64,000 nucleotides of DNA from Anisus vortex (GCA_949126835.1 OX421507.1:8894121-8958120), one strand, 5' to 3'. Shown: positions 1-12,126, counted from the stretch's first letter. Numbers and translations: made by a program. The notes: a model not told the origin generated them from the sequence alone.

Positions 1-59
1 AGGCGCATCGTCATCTGATTTTAGAAAATGATTGCTTGTATTAATGTTTAGTATGAATT

Positions 60-265
60 GAAAATTTAGGCCTAATTACAGCAAGGAAGAGGCTAGATAC
101 CCCAAAAATTTGGGGTATTTAGCTGGCGGTCTAAAGAGCCCAAATTTTTGGGGTATCTAGCTGGCGGTCTAGATGCCCCAAAAAAATGGGGTACGTCTCT
201 AGCTAGTGGCCTAGATAGACCAATAATTTGTTCTATCTAGCTGGTTGCCTAAAGGGACCAAATAT
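60..265. repeat. Tandem hairpin-forming repeat array
   Basis: About four imperfect units of roughly 50-58 bp each contain a self-complementary core of the form ACCCCAAAAATTTGGGGT, followed by TAGCTGGCGGTCTA. Each core can fold into a hairpin with a CCCC/GGGG stem. The later units decay: the third has a run of A and the fourth loses the CCCC/GGGG pair. A related isolated core lies at 1333-1382. No coding potential is visible. Confidence 0.75.
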
Positions 266-2740
266 TTTTTTTGTTGGCCAGTAATATACACTATGCCATA
301 CCATTTAAAACATGCCGGTGTGGCAATATATTTTTTCTCCTATCAACGTGTACTTGTTATTTGACCACCCAACTACAAGTACAAACGAGAGACGTAGAGC
401 GTATTGATAGTAACAATTAACATATTTATAAAGAATGAGATTGTTATGTCCACCCACATTCATAGTAGGCTAAATGAATGGCTTATCGTAATTGAAATTG
501 TAGCGCAAGTCAAGATGTTTACTAATGACTTTATTAAACTACTTTATAAATTGTTTGGTAATGACATTTAACACGTTTTCTCAAGAAATAGGCTCGACAT
601 TAGGCCTAACAGTCGAATTTTTTATTTCTTTGATACTGTGAATGAAATTATTTCCACCCACATGAATAAATGAAGGGTATTCTCGTATTGAACTAAAAAA
701 ATATCTCATTGTACTGTATTTGAATTTAAAAAAAAAAAAAAAAAAAGAAGATGGACATAGCAGGATTCGAACATTCGAGACTCCGGTTGCCAGAACACGC
801 TACTGACAATTAGGCCACGATACCTTGGTTATGTTTAACAATAAATAGTAATTAAGCAACTCGAACAAGAAAAAACGATTATGCGCATGGTCAGTCACGT
901 GACTTGGGTCGCCGGACGTATATCTCCCGCGCTATACGTCCGGTCGCCGGACGCGCAGACACTCCGTTTATTATAATTATCCAGTATTTAAATTTTTTTT
1001 TGAATGGTTACACTTACAATTATACAATGTATTAAAATAGGTACATGCTCATATGTAGGGCCTACTGTCACTATCCTTAAGGTGCAAAAAGTGTCCCCTT
1101 AAACAAGAGGCAAACCAAATATTAAGTGCTATCATTTCTTCTGCATTTACTTTTTTCCACAGTCACAAGGCCACCGTCATAAGATTAAGTTAGATAAAAT
1201 TCCATAATTTAGATCATTAGGCCCATCATATCTTGTCAAAACTAGACATGAATAATGAAAGGATGATCTAGCTAAATCGGAAGCGAAAGCTTTTGAAATC
1301 AAAATAATGTCATGCGCAGTAGGCTAAAAAACTTTTGGGGTCTCTAGGCGTACGCCTAGATACCCCAAATTTTTGGGGTAGGAAGACACTTCGTTACAGC
1401 AATAGGACTATGATTTATAGATTTTGTAGGTTAGGACTATACCATTCTGCTAGTGTTTAATTATATTATTATCTTATTAGTCTCATGTGTAGCATAATAT
1501 ATAGAATATAGACTGCAAAGATCTATATGATGAATAAATATAACTGTATTCTGCACAAAATGACATGATGAGCATCAATTAGGCTACCTGGTTATGTTGA
1601 CATTGTTAGTACAGAGTTAACAGAGTAGCCTACATCATAATTATTATGGGCCAAAATATAATAATAATATTTAATAATATGTTAATATGGATAGATTAGG
1701 CTAATTACAATTTAGAAGATAATCACGACTTAAGAAAGTTTGAAAAATGTTCACAATTGACTATGCTGGTTATAGGTATAGACTATGACTATGACTATAA
1801 AATATAATTAAATATAAAATGACTCATAAGGTCATAATTCATAAGTAAGTAGGCCTAAGTGGCTAAGTCATAACTCATAAGGCCATAAAATTATTCAATG
1901 TTGGCCTAGACCCATCAAAGTATTTTAAAAGACAAAAGAGACTAAGACCAAGACTAAGGAATAAGTAAGAATGTAAGAGAGAGCAACTTAGGACTTGTCA
2001 CTTAGACTTAGAATCTAGATAATATTAATATATTAATAGTTTATAAAGTTGAAATTAGAAGTAGGCCTAAGTAACAGTAACAAGACTTGTATTACACCTT
2101 TAATATTACAAGTCTTAATCTTAGATTATCCTAGACTAGTCTAGATAATTATTATGACAATAGATAATAACTTTATAGTCAAGTTGAGTTTAGTTTAGAG
2201 TACTTTATTTAGAAATTTAGAGTTTATGCCTACCTGAACCGCTTTCGTATGTCGAGTAGGAGCTCATGTTTTGTCATTAAATATTATCCTATGGCCTATT
2301 GTCGGTATTACTATCTTACAACAACAAAAAAGATAATAACTTTTTTTAAGATAAAACGTTTTTAAAAATTCACAGAAACAAGATGGGCCAAAATATAAAA
2401 TAATTTAAATAACTAAATATGTGAAACGTGTGGCAATGTTTTCAAGAAGATTTATTGACGGAAGTGACATATTGGTATCTTATGCCAGTTAAAAAAAAAA
2501 ATTATCAAAATTAATTTTACAATACAAATTTTCACAAAAAAAATATAGGATAATCGTATATATTAGAAATATGTTATATAGGTCATAGGTCTATAGTCTA
2601 TTAATGTTAATGTTTAAATAAAAGCTTGCTTTATATAATTGAAATTTAACAAAAACTGACAAAATAAATATAGCCTAGTTTGTAAATTATAAATATAGTA
2701 TAGGTCTATATAATAGGCATATCCGATAACATTGTTGTTT
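266..2740. other. Non-coding AT-rich stretch
   Basis: No exon-like ORF is visible. It holds a poly(A) run near 728-747, a weak tRNA-like segment at about 756-832 (minus orientation, containing a GTTCGAATCC B-box-like motif but not a foldable tRNA), a perfect 11-bp inverted repeat at 912-922 and 933-943, and another AATTTTTGGGGT-type hairpin at 1333-1382. The rest is simple AT-rich sequence with many TAGGCCTA words, a word common across the whole window. Confidence 0.5.
912..943. repeat. Perfect 11-bp inverted repeat (hairpin)
   Basis: CCGGACGTATA at 912-922 is exactly complementary to TATACGTCCGG at 933-943, with a 10-nt spacer. A further copy of CGCCGGACG follows directly at about 945-953. 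The local GC content is far above that of its surroundings. It could be the end of an unrecognised transposon or a cruciform-prone site. Confidence 0.6.
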
Positions 2741-2745
2741 GTTGG

Positions 2746-3190
2746 CTTCCATTAGTCTCGTGAGACGACGGAATTAAGTGTGTCCTTGGGGGAATGTGTG
2801 CTCCTGACCTTGCAGCTTCTGTTGTGGCTGTACAAGCCCACACGCGAGTGACAGTCCCTGTTGCATGTCTGGCACAAGAAGACAGAATTGGTCGTGGGCT
2901 GATCTCTTTCCTTCCTTCTGGTGCGCTTCTCGTCAGCGAGCCGTTGCAGGTTTCTTTCTCCTGCTTCCAGTCCGGAGGTCAGCGCTCGTCTCCAACTGGA
3001 CCTGTCCTTGGCAAGTTCCTCCCAGCTGTTTATGTCCATGGCTAGGGCTTTCATGTCTCTCTTGCAGACATCCCTAAAACGGAGGTGGGGCCGGCCTTCA
3101 GTCCTCTTTCCTCTGGCTAGTTCAGAGTATAGGATGTCTTTGGGTATTCTGCCATCGTCCATCCTACACACATGTGACATGCCCCAACCA
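2746..3190 (-). mobile_element. LINE ORF2 C-terminal fragment with C2H2 knuckle
   Basis: A 142-residue minus-strand frame (2752-3180) is typical of the end of a non-LTR retrotransposon reverse transcriptase protein: a GHV-CRMDDGRIPKD-like start, GRPHLRFRDVCKRD, a W-x-ELAKDRSSWR segment, then CQTCNRDCHSRVGLYSHNRSC-type zinc-knuckle spacing. The copy is 5'-truncated. Its 3' end carries the short palindrome around GTCTCGTGAGAC. A relative sits at 19442-19778. Confidence 0.75.
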
Positions 3191-4240
3191 TCTGAGCCGG
3201 CGATAACATATGGTTTTTAAAAAAAACATTTAGGTATATTAATTAAATCGTAAACTGGTGATATATTTGTAGACTTTTATAAAAGTATGAAAGTAATGAC
3301 ACGTTTCTTTTTTCAATTAATTGTCAGATTTACGGATGATATGAATATGAATAAAATTTCTAGCATTTTTGGGGGAGTGGGGTGTTGTCGGACTAAAGGA
3401 TTAGTGATAATTTAAGTTTTAATTACCAACTGCTAAAAAATATAGCCAATAGCCACTAATCTATATAAAATAGAGATAAGTGTTTCTACGGTAATTAAAT
3501 TTACATTTTACAGTCACAGTCTGTAATTAAAAGTGTAATCCAACTCAAGTGATACAAAATAGTGCATCTTATAATTATAAATATACTGGTAATCAAAAAG
3601 ACCATATATTTTTACCGCCTTCATTATCTATTGTGTGGGTAATTTAATTTGTTGACTCCCCCAGCCTTATTGATCGAATCGTTTCGTTGAATCTAAATTA
3701 TCGCGTTCGGGATTTCCCGAACGTCTGGATAAGCCGATAAACTGGATCTGACAAATTTTACTTTTTGTATCACAGGCAACAAGTCTACTTATTATTTATT
3801 ATTATTATAATTGATAATTGTATTTATTGTAATCTAATAAATAACATGTAGGCTAACCATTTAACTTTCATTAGGCTATATATAACAATGTATTGAATTA
3901 TAATTGAATATATTTATATAATATAGATATATAACTTATATAACTAATACTAATTCAGAGTCAGAGTAGATTCGAGTGTCTATACATTAGACATTATACA
4001 TTGTATACAATTTTAAATTTACAATATGAATATACTTCTAAGAATTCTTAGACTATAGTACTATAGTACTATAGGGCCTACATACTAACATAGGTTACAT
4101 AGGAATAGGATAGGCGTCCGGAGACTAATCCTGACAGGAAGAATATGAATAATTTTAAGGCTAAATTAAGGCAATAATTTTTAAGCTGGGAGATATCATG
4201 ATAGATATCTTTCCGACAGACCTCAATTTATCGTGTCTTT
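3191..4240. other. Non-coding AT-rich stretch
   Basis: I see no ORF, RNA gene or identifiable element here, only AT-rich unique-looking sequence. Confidence 0.4.
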
Positions 4241-4269
4241 TTGGCTTAGTCAACTTAGTGGTTAGCGTT

Positions 4270-4450
4270 GTATTGTATGGCTAGCACAATGCCCAGCATG
4301 CAACCTTTACTTTAGACTTTAGTTTTATAACCTCCTATACTCCTATTAGTACTATTAGTATATGTCATGTAGGCCTACCCATCAGAGCTGGGTAGACTTG
4401 ACTTCATGCAATTTCAATACACCCCCTGCCCACACACAGGAAAAAATCCT
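4270..4450 (-). mobile_element. Degenerate tRNA-SINE fragment
   Basis: GGCTAGCACAATGCCCAGC and, further on, CATCAGAGCTGGGTAGACT and GGAAAAAATCC match, in reverse orientation, the body of the tRNA-headed SINE that is intact at 14868-15145. The tRNA-like head is missing. Confidence 0.55.
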
Positions 4451-4760
4451 AGCAAAGCCAAATAGGCAAAGACTTAATAATATGTAGCCTACGTTTAAGG
4501 ATTATCAATTATAACATCGGCTATACAATATACATTTATATGTTTCTAATATAGGCCTACTATATTTATTTGTTAAAATTGCTTAAACTGTAACAGATTA
4601 AATTGTTACATATTGATATATATATGAAGAAGATATATAATTATATTTTATATATATTTATATATATGTAGGCCTAAGTACTGGCTTGTAATACAGACAT
4701 TTAGATTTAGATAGGCCTACATTGATTTTTTGCTTAAATACTTATATAGTCATATATAGC

Positions 4761-5007
4761 CAGTGCTTTTTTTGTAAAAAAATAGGTGCCGGTACTCAGT
4801 GATGGATGGCCTAACTGTTAAAGCAGTTTCGCATTTTATATTTTAATTCTTATTGCGCGCAATTTTAAAATAATTCAATTTTAACAAATTAATAATATAA
4901 TAAATTAATAATAAACGTTAAAATACAAGAGAAGTAATATTTTTTCCCCACGTTGAAAAAGGTGCTGGTACGCCGTACCGGTGAGTACCATCACAAAAAA
5001 AGCACTG
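4761..5007. mobile_element. hAT-type MITE with perfect 8-bp TSD
   Basis: The 247-bp element starts CAGTGCTTTTTTTGT and ends ACAAAAAAAGCACTG, an almost perfect terminal inverted repeat. It is flanked by identical 8-bp target duplications TATATAGC at 4753-4760 and 5008-5015. The inner TIR also contains GGTGCCGGTAC/GTACCGGTGAGTACC. There is no coding capacity, so it would have been moved in trans by an hAT transposase. Confidence 0.85.
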
Positions 5008-5370
5008 TATATAGCCCATATACCACATCAACAGATTAAACCTTTACATATTTTTGCTATTAGTTTTAAAAAAGATATAGGCCTACTAAGTAAACTATAA
5101 ATGCTTTTATACTATTTTATATTTTTATAAGTAGTAGACTAAGTACAGCATTTGTGTGACTTAAAATTTCTGATTTGTCAATTTTTTCCTCTCATTTTAG
5201 GAACTAGCGAGAATAAAATAGTTTTGCCCTAAACTTAGTAGCAGTTTAAATAAAATTGATCTAAATAATACATGCATATATTGTGGTCTCTGTGGAGAGC
5301 CTGTCATATCAATGGATGTAGAAGCACTCCTTGGCGAAGCTGTATAAATTCTGCATATATTTATACAAAG

Positions 5371-8300
5371 ATGGCTGCATTTAGCCAAGGGAACAACAGT
5401 GCCAGTACAATTATTGATACAAAGGCAAAACCTAAAAGTTTGATAGCTGTCTGTCAGATGATTGCAACATCTCAGAAAAACGAAAATTTGCAGACAGTTT
5501 TGGATCTCATAGCCAGAGCAAGTGAAAGGGGTGCACAGGTAAATCTGATCTTTCATTTGTGAATTGTAAAAACTCAAGTAGGCTTTACCCCTTTAAGATC
5601 TTCTATGAAATAGCATTCACCAGTTTCTCTGGCTATGACATGTGTGGGGATTGCGTGTCCAGCAAAATGCCCAGCCACCTTTCCCGCTTCCCCAACTTAT
5701 GCCAAAGACACCCTGGGTAAAAATATACTGCAAGGTGTTTATAATAAATATCTAGCATGCAGGCATGAAATGGGTTATCTGAACAAAGCCAGTCGACAAA
5801 CTTAATATCATTTAAAACCATAATCAAAATGCAAGTGTAGTATTACGACTAGTAAAGTGTCAACACACCATATTACTGAGTTTTATTAAACTTGTGTATA
5901 TTTCCCTTGGGGTCAATTTCTATAATTGATTAGTTTGTTCTGCTTTCTTTTTGCATTCAAATACACAGCCATTCAATCTTGTGAACAGGAATTTAAATTT
6001 ATTCTTCTTGACTGATTAGACTGGTATAAGACATAATTTAAACAAATATATATAAACCAAAAAAAAAAATTATGACTACTCTAAAGGTCTACAATTTAAA
6101 AACTGACAAACTTAGCCCAAAAACAACACTGGGTCCTGATGGGTGAGTATTCCAATCAGTGAGATGACAATGGTGAGTTATCGCAGGCCACAAAATGCAC
6201 AGGTTTCTAGAGGGGTTAAGGGGTGAAGTCTAGAACTAATCGCAGGAAGAAACCTAGGATTTGCATGTGCTTACCAGGGACTGATAAAAAAAATAGAATT
6301 AGTAATTTAATAATAGTTATCAATCCATCTCTCCCCCATCACCTGATTAAAATATGCCAACTTACTGACAGCTCCTGTAGTAATCTATCCAAGTTCCTAA
6401 ACTAACATAATTAGTAACAGTGGCCTTTTAATGTTTTTCAATTTAACACAAGGCACCTACAGTATATTTTGTATATAATCTTGTCAATCAAGAAATTTTT
6501 GTTTAGGACTCTCAGACCCTCCAGACCAAGGTAAAATATATTAGCCAGCACCAGAATTCCAAGTGGAACATTTGATACAACAATATTCAAGCGCTGCCTC
6601 TGAACCACCCTGCCCCCTTATTTTTATTTAGAAGTAGTTGTAGTAGATCCTGTTTTTGCTTTCAACAAAATTTATAGTCAAGTTTTGTTCATTACCAGAT
6701 GGTATTTCTTCCAGAAGCTTGTGATTTTATAGCAGAATCTAAACAGCAGTCTATAGCGTTGTCAGAACCTTTGACTGGTGATTTTATACAACAGATGAAG
6801 ACAGCAGCTATTGAAAATAATGTATGGCTTTCAATCGGTAGTTACCATCAAACAGTAAATATATCGTTTTTTTTTTTACTTCTAATACTTCTATTGAAAA
6901 AATAATTATGGTACGAATCATTTTATGTTATATTTAATTAGTAAGCATTAGATTAGACAGTTGTTTGATACACATTAGGGGCAATGCTTGAACATTAAAT
7001 ATGTAACTCTTTAAAACAATTTATTTAAAGTTTGTATAAAAACAAAACTTATAAATTAAATGGAATTGAATTTTGAGACACATTTTAGTCATTTTCATAA
7101 AATAATGAATTTATTATTTCATCTATTCTTCTTCTTTTTTTTTTCCATTGTTTTCAAACATTATTTGTTATTGTCAATTAACTCATAGCTTTCTACTTTC
7201 TTAAAAACTAAAACAGTTTTCTAATTTCCACTGGCCATGTCATTGAATGTATAAGCCCCCCTGACATTTAACCAGTACAAAATGTACCGGTATTGTTTTC
7301 ATTAATGTGAATAAAGAGAAGTGAAATTTCTGTTATAATATTGATTTAATTAATGAGTTGATGTGTTTCACATAATAAATCTTTTATTGCTGTTGAACTA
7401 AAGACTACAAATTGTAGTACAATGAATTTTGATCCTTGAAAGTCGACTCATGGTTCAAAGCTTGTTTTGTTAGGGAGTATTGTTAGGGAGTATTGTTAGC
7501 GAGTATTGTTAGCGAGTATTTGTTCATAATATATATATATATTTTCCTTTTGATTACACTTTCATTTGTTTACTGCTAGGGTCCAGATAGGGGCGAGAAT
7601 CCCAAAATTATCAACACTCACGTCATAATTGATAACCAGGGCACAGTTAAAGCTGCTTATGGGAAAACTCATCTGTTTGATGTTGACATACCTGGAAAGG
7701 TTCGGCTATGTGAGAGTGATGGCGTCATCCGTGGACCCAAAATAGTGCCACCTGTCTGTACACCCATTGGGAAAATAGGACTTGCCATTGTATCCTTTTG
7801 TTACTTTAACTTTAAAAACATATTCTTACTATATTTGTCGAGGTATTCTTATTTTGCTCAATTGCAAATAATGCTATCAAGTCAATAAGTTAGCTAAATT
7901 TTACCATACGTTATAAGGATTAGATCTAACCTGTGAAATTTTTGTATTGCTTAATTACATTTTGTAAGCAAAAGAAGACAAAAATGTTTCATTGTGTGCT
8001 TCCTTTAAATAGCTTTGACCTTGACTGAACCAAGTGTTATGATATGAGATTCCCTGAGCTGTCCTTAGCTTTAGCTCACCAAGGCGCTCAAATCATCACT
8101 TACCCTTCAGCATTTACACAGACAACAGGCATGGCACACTGGGAGGTAGGATGTGGTTTGAACATTTTTTTAAACAAAAGGTTGGTTTAATGTATATTAT
8201 TATATCATATATTATAAGCAGTTTTTTTTAGCCTTATGGATTATTAGCATCATGAAGGAGAGTTTACCAGTTTCATTAGCTATGTATTTTTAGGGGATTG

Positions 8301-11300
8301 ATTGGCTAGCACAATACCCAGTTCCATATACTTTTCCCTTATGGGTGTCCTAGATCCTACAGAGCTTGGTAGATAAAGGGATGACTTCTATTAGCCAGTC
8401 TGCAGGCAAATTATTCCTGCCCTACAAAATCTGAAGCAGAAACTCTTATTGGGGTCTTATAGAGTAATTCAGCTCTGCCTCTGGATCTCCATATGCATAC
8501 AAATTTATTATTAAATATCATTCATATAAATATAATGGGTATATACTTATACTTTGGCTTAAATTATGTCAGGAGAGGTTGTGGGAATCTTACTTGTTTT
8601 TTCTGAACATTTATGATGTTTGTTTAGTACCGTTAAATATTCTTTTTAACTTTATAGTGTACTTCATTTAAAAACACCTGTAGTTAATTAATATACACAT
8701 GTTTTAAAGAAATGATTGTTGTAAAAAATATTTTGTTTGTGTGTCTCATCCAATTAAGAGTATATTACGTGCTAGGGCCATTGAAACCCAATGCTATGTG
8801 GTCGCTGCAGCTCAGACAGGAAAGCACAATGCCAAAAGGTCATCTTATGGCCACGCCATGGTAACTATACTCAATATTCATTATTATCTGATTATTATTT
8901 TGGATGTAAATGTTAAGCACAGCTTCAAATTATATTCACATAAACAATATATATTCAGGTAACAAATAGTTCTTACCATGATGAAAATTTCAATTCAAAC
9001 TTACTGTTGAATCTGTGGATTGGATATGATGTTAGTGTTAGTATTTAAAATACATCACCTTAGGTTGTTGATCCCTGGGGTGCAGTCGTAGCTCAATGCA
9101 GCGAAGGTGTTGGCCTGTGTTTGGCTGAAATAGACCTGGACTATGTTGCCAAAGTAAGAAATGAAATGCCAGTCTGGCAACACAGAAGGACAGATCTGTA
9201 TGGAAGAGTTACTGCATTGGATCCTCCTGATACACCAAGCGGTATGATGCTTAAATTGTACCTTAGCTGTTGTCTTTAAAATAAAAAGTTAGAGCTTTAA
9301 AGATAGACACATTTTACATTTCTGTATTTGCCATGAATTGAACAACAGCTGACTCTGTTGTGGCCAAAATCACCAAGAATACTGCTTCACTAACCCTTTT
9401 GGGCCTTTAAAGAATCTTTTTTTTTTGTTTAATTTCTTTGATTAAGAGTTTAATTTATACTTTTTGACTTTTGCTTATTAAAATTTTTTTTATTCCCATG
9501 TACCGGTATCTAATGTTTTAGTTATGGAGTGTTGTTATTACAAAACCTTGTGATATAATAATGATAAGTTTATTTACATTGCACTGCCAACAAAGATAAT
9601 GTCAGTTCATACATAGAGGTACGGTAATGTTTTATGCAAGAACAGGGGTAGATAAGTCTAAAAAATTTAGGTAATTATCTTTCAGTAACTAAGTACCGGT
9701 ACATTGTTTGGTAGATTATTTGACATTCCCATAAAAAATGAATAGAAGATTGTTGATAATTAAAATTGTTAATACTTCTGACACTGTATGACTTTCAGTT
9801 GCACCGGATGACCAGCCTAGCTTTCAGTTTGGTCATGTCACTATCCAGTCCAAGCAGGTTTTCTACAGAACTCGTTTGTCTATAGCTTTTGTCAACATCA
9901 AGCCAGTTTTACCTGGTCATATCCTTTTTTTTTTCACCTTCCATCTTTGGACATTTTATAGAAAAGAAAATGTGATTGATTTGTTAGAACATGTAATACA
10001 GTACATAAATCAGGGATGCCAGTTTTCAGGCTAAAGCCTGATTTCAGGCTTTTTGAAAATTTTCGGCTAGCCCATTTAAAGGGAAATAGACAAACAATTA
10101 GCTGTTCCTCCCCTTCTTTTACACATGCTGCTTATGTAAAGTTTGTAAGTACACCACTATTTGCATTACATAATTAGTTAGGCTAAATAAAAAATAATGT
10201 TTATGGTTTGTGTCACTATACGTATTGTCGCGCGTTCAAGCTCGCATATTAGTTTTTGGAGAGAAAAAATTTTCAGGCTTTTTTGTCTAGGCCTGCTGGC
10301 ATCCCTGATAAATTAAACCAATAATGCCTTACTCATCAGAGCTGGGTAGACTCAGGGACACCATCCGAATCCAGGGAATAAAATCTTAGCCCTCGACAAT
10401 ATTTTAACACTGGACTATTGTTATGGTATATGTTTTCCTTGACCGCCTCGTCCAAATGTTCTAGTAGCACCCATTCGTCCTGCATCCAGAGTGTCTGAAC
10501 TTAGTCCAGCAGAGGTCACAGACCTTTTCATGGCTGTCCAGCAGGTGGTTAGCATGGTGAAGAAATGCTTTGATGCCTCTTCGTCTACCATAGCAGTACA
10601 AGATGGCAAGGGAGCTGGCCAAACAGTACAGGTTAGATTGTTTAATTTTCATGTTTTATTTAATATCTAGAGCTTAGTTAATTAATATCATCTGCTAGTT
10701 ACTAGGCTAGTGATTTTATTAGCCCTATATTTCTTGGTTGTTTCTTCTAACCACAAAGTTTTCATCAGATGCTCGATTTAGAGTTTAAAAGTTTCTTACT
10801 TGAAAACTGTGTGGCGACACAACACCCAAACTGTTATTGACATTACCGAGTATTCTCTCAGAACATTCTCTCGTAGTCTGGCTTTGCCTGTGTGTGGGAT
10901 CAGGCCATAATCAAGAGCTATCTATGCATCTTGGTCTTGGGCTAGTTTCTCTACCCATTTCCAGTTTTGTCCTATCATTATCATGCTTGCTTGTAGTTCA
11001 TGTCCCCAGGTCAATTTTAGTCGGGCTCTTTTTCTTTTGCCATACGGTTTTCCAGGTGAGAGCTTTCCTAAGGGTTGGATCTATCCATCTCCATCTTCTT
11101 TGGTTGATTGCTTCCTAGTTGATGCATTGCCATGATATAAGTATATAACAGTTGACATATTGTTGAATTTAATCCAAGAAACCTATTTGATGAATTCCCT
11201 TACTGAATTTTATCTGGGCTAGTTTTTGTATACCGGGGTATTTAAGGATTTTTCGACACTGATTTACTTTTATATTAAGTTGGTAAATACTATACCTGTA

Positions 11301-11998
11301 TTATTTTGTTCAATCTGAATTTTATTTTTCAAATAGCGCCCTGTTCTTGCATAAAATTAGCTTTTTGTATGTTATTGTTGCTCAGTGTTAAATGCACTCT
11401 GAGGCTTACATTATATTTGTTGCAGCCCTGTATAAATAAACTAATATTATTATTAAATGGCCCTAGTTACTTTCCTGTTGAATTTGATAACAATAATTTT
11501 TTAAATTAAATTTTATGTTGATATGTTAATATTATTAGATACTTTTTGCAATAGTTAATTTAGGAAAAATGTTTTACTTTTCATATCATCATCAATCCCA
11601 TGATTCATAAAGCATTGTGTATATAATATTATGTATTTCTGTTTTCCCATCAGCATGTCCATGTTCATGTGGTGCCAAGGAAACAAGGGGACTTAACCAA
11701 CAATGATGATATTTATGATCATGTAAGGGCTAGAAGTTATAATTTTATACACCCTTGTTTTACTACATACAATATTTTTTGTTATGTCCCTTTACATGGA
11801 GATCTAATAACAATATGTGTATTTTATAACATTTAAAAATTTCAACATATTTCTTATTCAATGCCAAATTTAATCCTTACACCCTTCTAATTATTATAGT
11901 TACAGAATCATGATAATTGGTGGAATGAAGATAGAAAAGTTCAATCAGATGAAGAAATGGCAGCGGAAGCTCAACGGCTAAGACTTTGTTCCGATTAA
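5371..11998 (+). CDS. NitFhit: NitFhit: nitrilase-FHIT fusion protein (10 exons)
   Basis: Exons: 5371-5538, 6699-6854, 7580-7789, 8035-8145, 8759-8860, 9064-9241, 9799-9918, 10456-10631, 11654-11722, 11900-11998. Spliced in frame they give 462 residues, close to the size of invertebrate NitFhit fusions. Residues 1 to about 300 are a nitrilase-superfamily amidase of NIT1 type, known to hydrolyse deaminated glutathione. The Glu-Lys-Cys catalytic triad is visible as FLPE (E62), YGKTH (K137) and CYDMRFPE (C179, first codon of exon 4). [16 protein letters not shown] and VVDPWG follow. From about residue 310 there is a FHIT-type HIT domain (diadenosine triphosphate hydrolase) with FQFG, KPVLPGHVLVAP and the histidine triad HVHVHV at 408-413, the central one (H410) being the nucleophile by family knowledge. 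The exon starts after an acceptor at 5199-5200, so a 5'UTR intron is likely. An in-frame upstream ATG at 5272 would add a 33-residue Arg-containing leader that could be mitochondrial; I kept 5371 as the conservative start. The protein identity is secure. The exon 7/8 junction is the least standard. Confidence 0.93.
5590..5850. mobile_element. SINE and LINE-tail fragments in NitFhit intron 1
   Basis: 5600-5720 resembles the tRNA-SINE body in reverse (GCCCAGCCACCTTT). 5763-5850 resembles the 3' coding end of the LINE also seen at 44411-44664 (GGCATGAAATGGGTT). Both are heavily decayed. Confidence 0.4.
7471..7518. repeat. Short tandem repeat, ~14 bp x 4
   Basis: Units TGTTAGGGAGTATT / TGTTAGCGAGTATT are repeated just upstream of NitFhit exon 3, inside intron 2. 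The second pair differs from the first by one base. Confidence 0.7.
7790..8034 (+). other. U12-type (GT-AG) intron 3 of NitFhit
   Basis: The donor GTATCCTTTT is the minor-spliceosome consensus and not the GTRAGT of major introns. A branch-like CCTTGAC (A at 8024) lies 10 nt before the acceptor AG at 8033-8034, the short spacing expected for U12 introns. There is no long polypyrimidine tract. The intron is phase 0 and splits the protein directly before the catalytic cysteine. Confidence 0.75.
8262..8470 (-). mobile_element. Decayed tRNA-SINE fragment in NitFhit intron 4
   Basis: TTGGCTAGCACAATACCCAG and GGGTGTCCTAGATCC resemble the reverse-oriented body of the SINE at 14868. No tRNA head is visible. 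Confidence 0.4.
9919..10455 (+). other. U12-type intron 7 of NitFhit with AT-AA ends
   Basis: Exon 7 ends in the first base of a His codon (CCT GGT C) and is followed by ATATCCTTTT, the exact AT-type U12 donor; no GT is available nearby. TTCCTTGAC at 10435-10443 is a perfect U12 branch site. Frame and HIT-family conservation (PGHVLV) require exon 8 to begin AT GTT CTA at 10456, 13 nt after the branch A, so the intron ends in AA. The alternative AG at 10463-10464 keeps the frame but deletes the conserved His-Val and is 22 nt from the branch. The intron also carries a MITE at 10011-10307. Confidence 0.75.
10011..10307. mobile_element. MITE inside the U12 intron
   Basis: The ends are CAGGGATGCCAG and CTGGCATCCCTG, a perfect 12-bp inverted repeat, with TTCAGGCT-type sequence repeated inside both ends. 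The CAGGG terminus suggests the hAT superfamily. The flanks share ATAAAT but a clean 8-bp target duplication is not obvious. Confidence 0.7.
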
Positions 11999-12126
11999 TA
12001 ACCACCAAGAATGATTTAAATTTGTTTAGCTTGTGATAAAAAAAATACTAGAATGCACTTATATGGTTTATAGTTTATACAAATTAAAAATTAGTGTACA
12101 GTTGAAAAGTTGTGTTTGCTTGAAAT

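Noticed and set aside
756..832. Candidate tRNA gene
   Set aside because: It has a B-box-like GTTCGAATCC in reverse orientation, but the anticodon arm cannot form a normal 7-nt loop. At best it is a tRNA-derived relic.
2794..3220. Plus-strand ORFs of 70-99 residues
   Set aside because: Antisense shadows of the minus-strand LINE fragment with the zinc knuckle.
10421..10652. Minus-strand ORFs of 62-63 residues
   Set aside because: Antisense to NitFhit exon 8.
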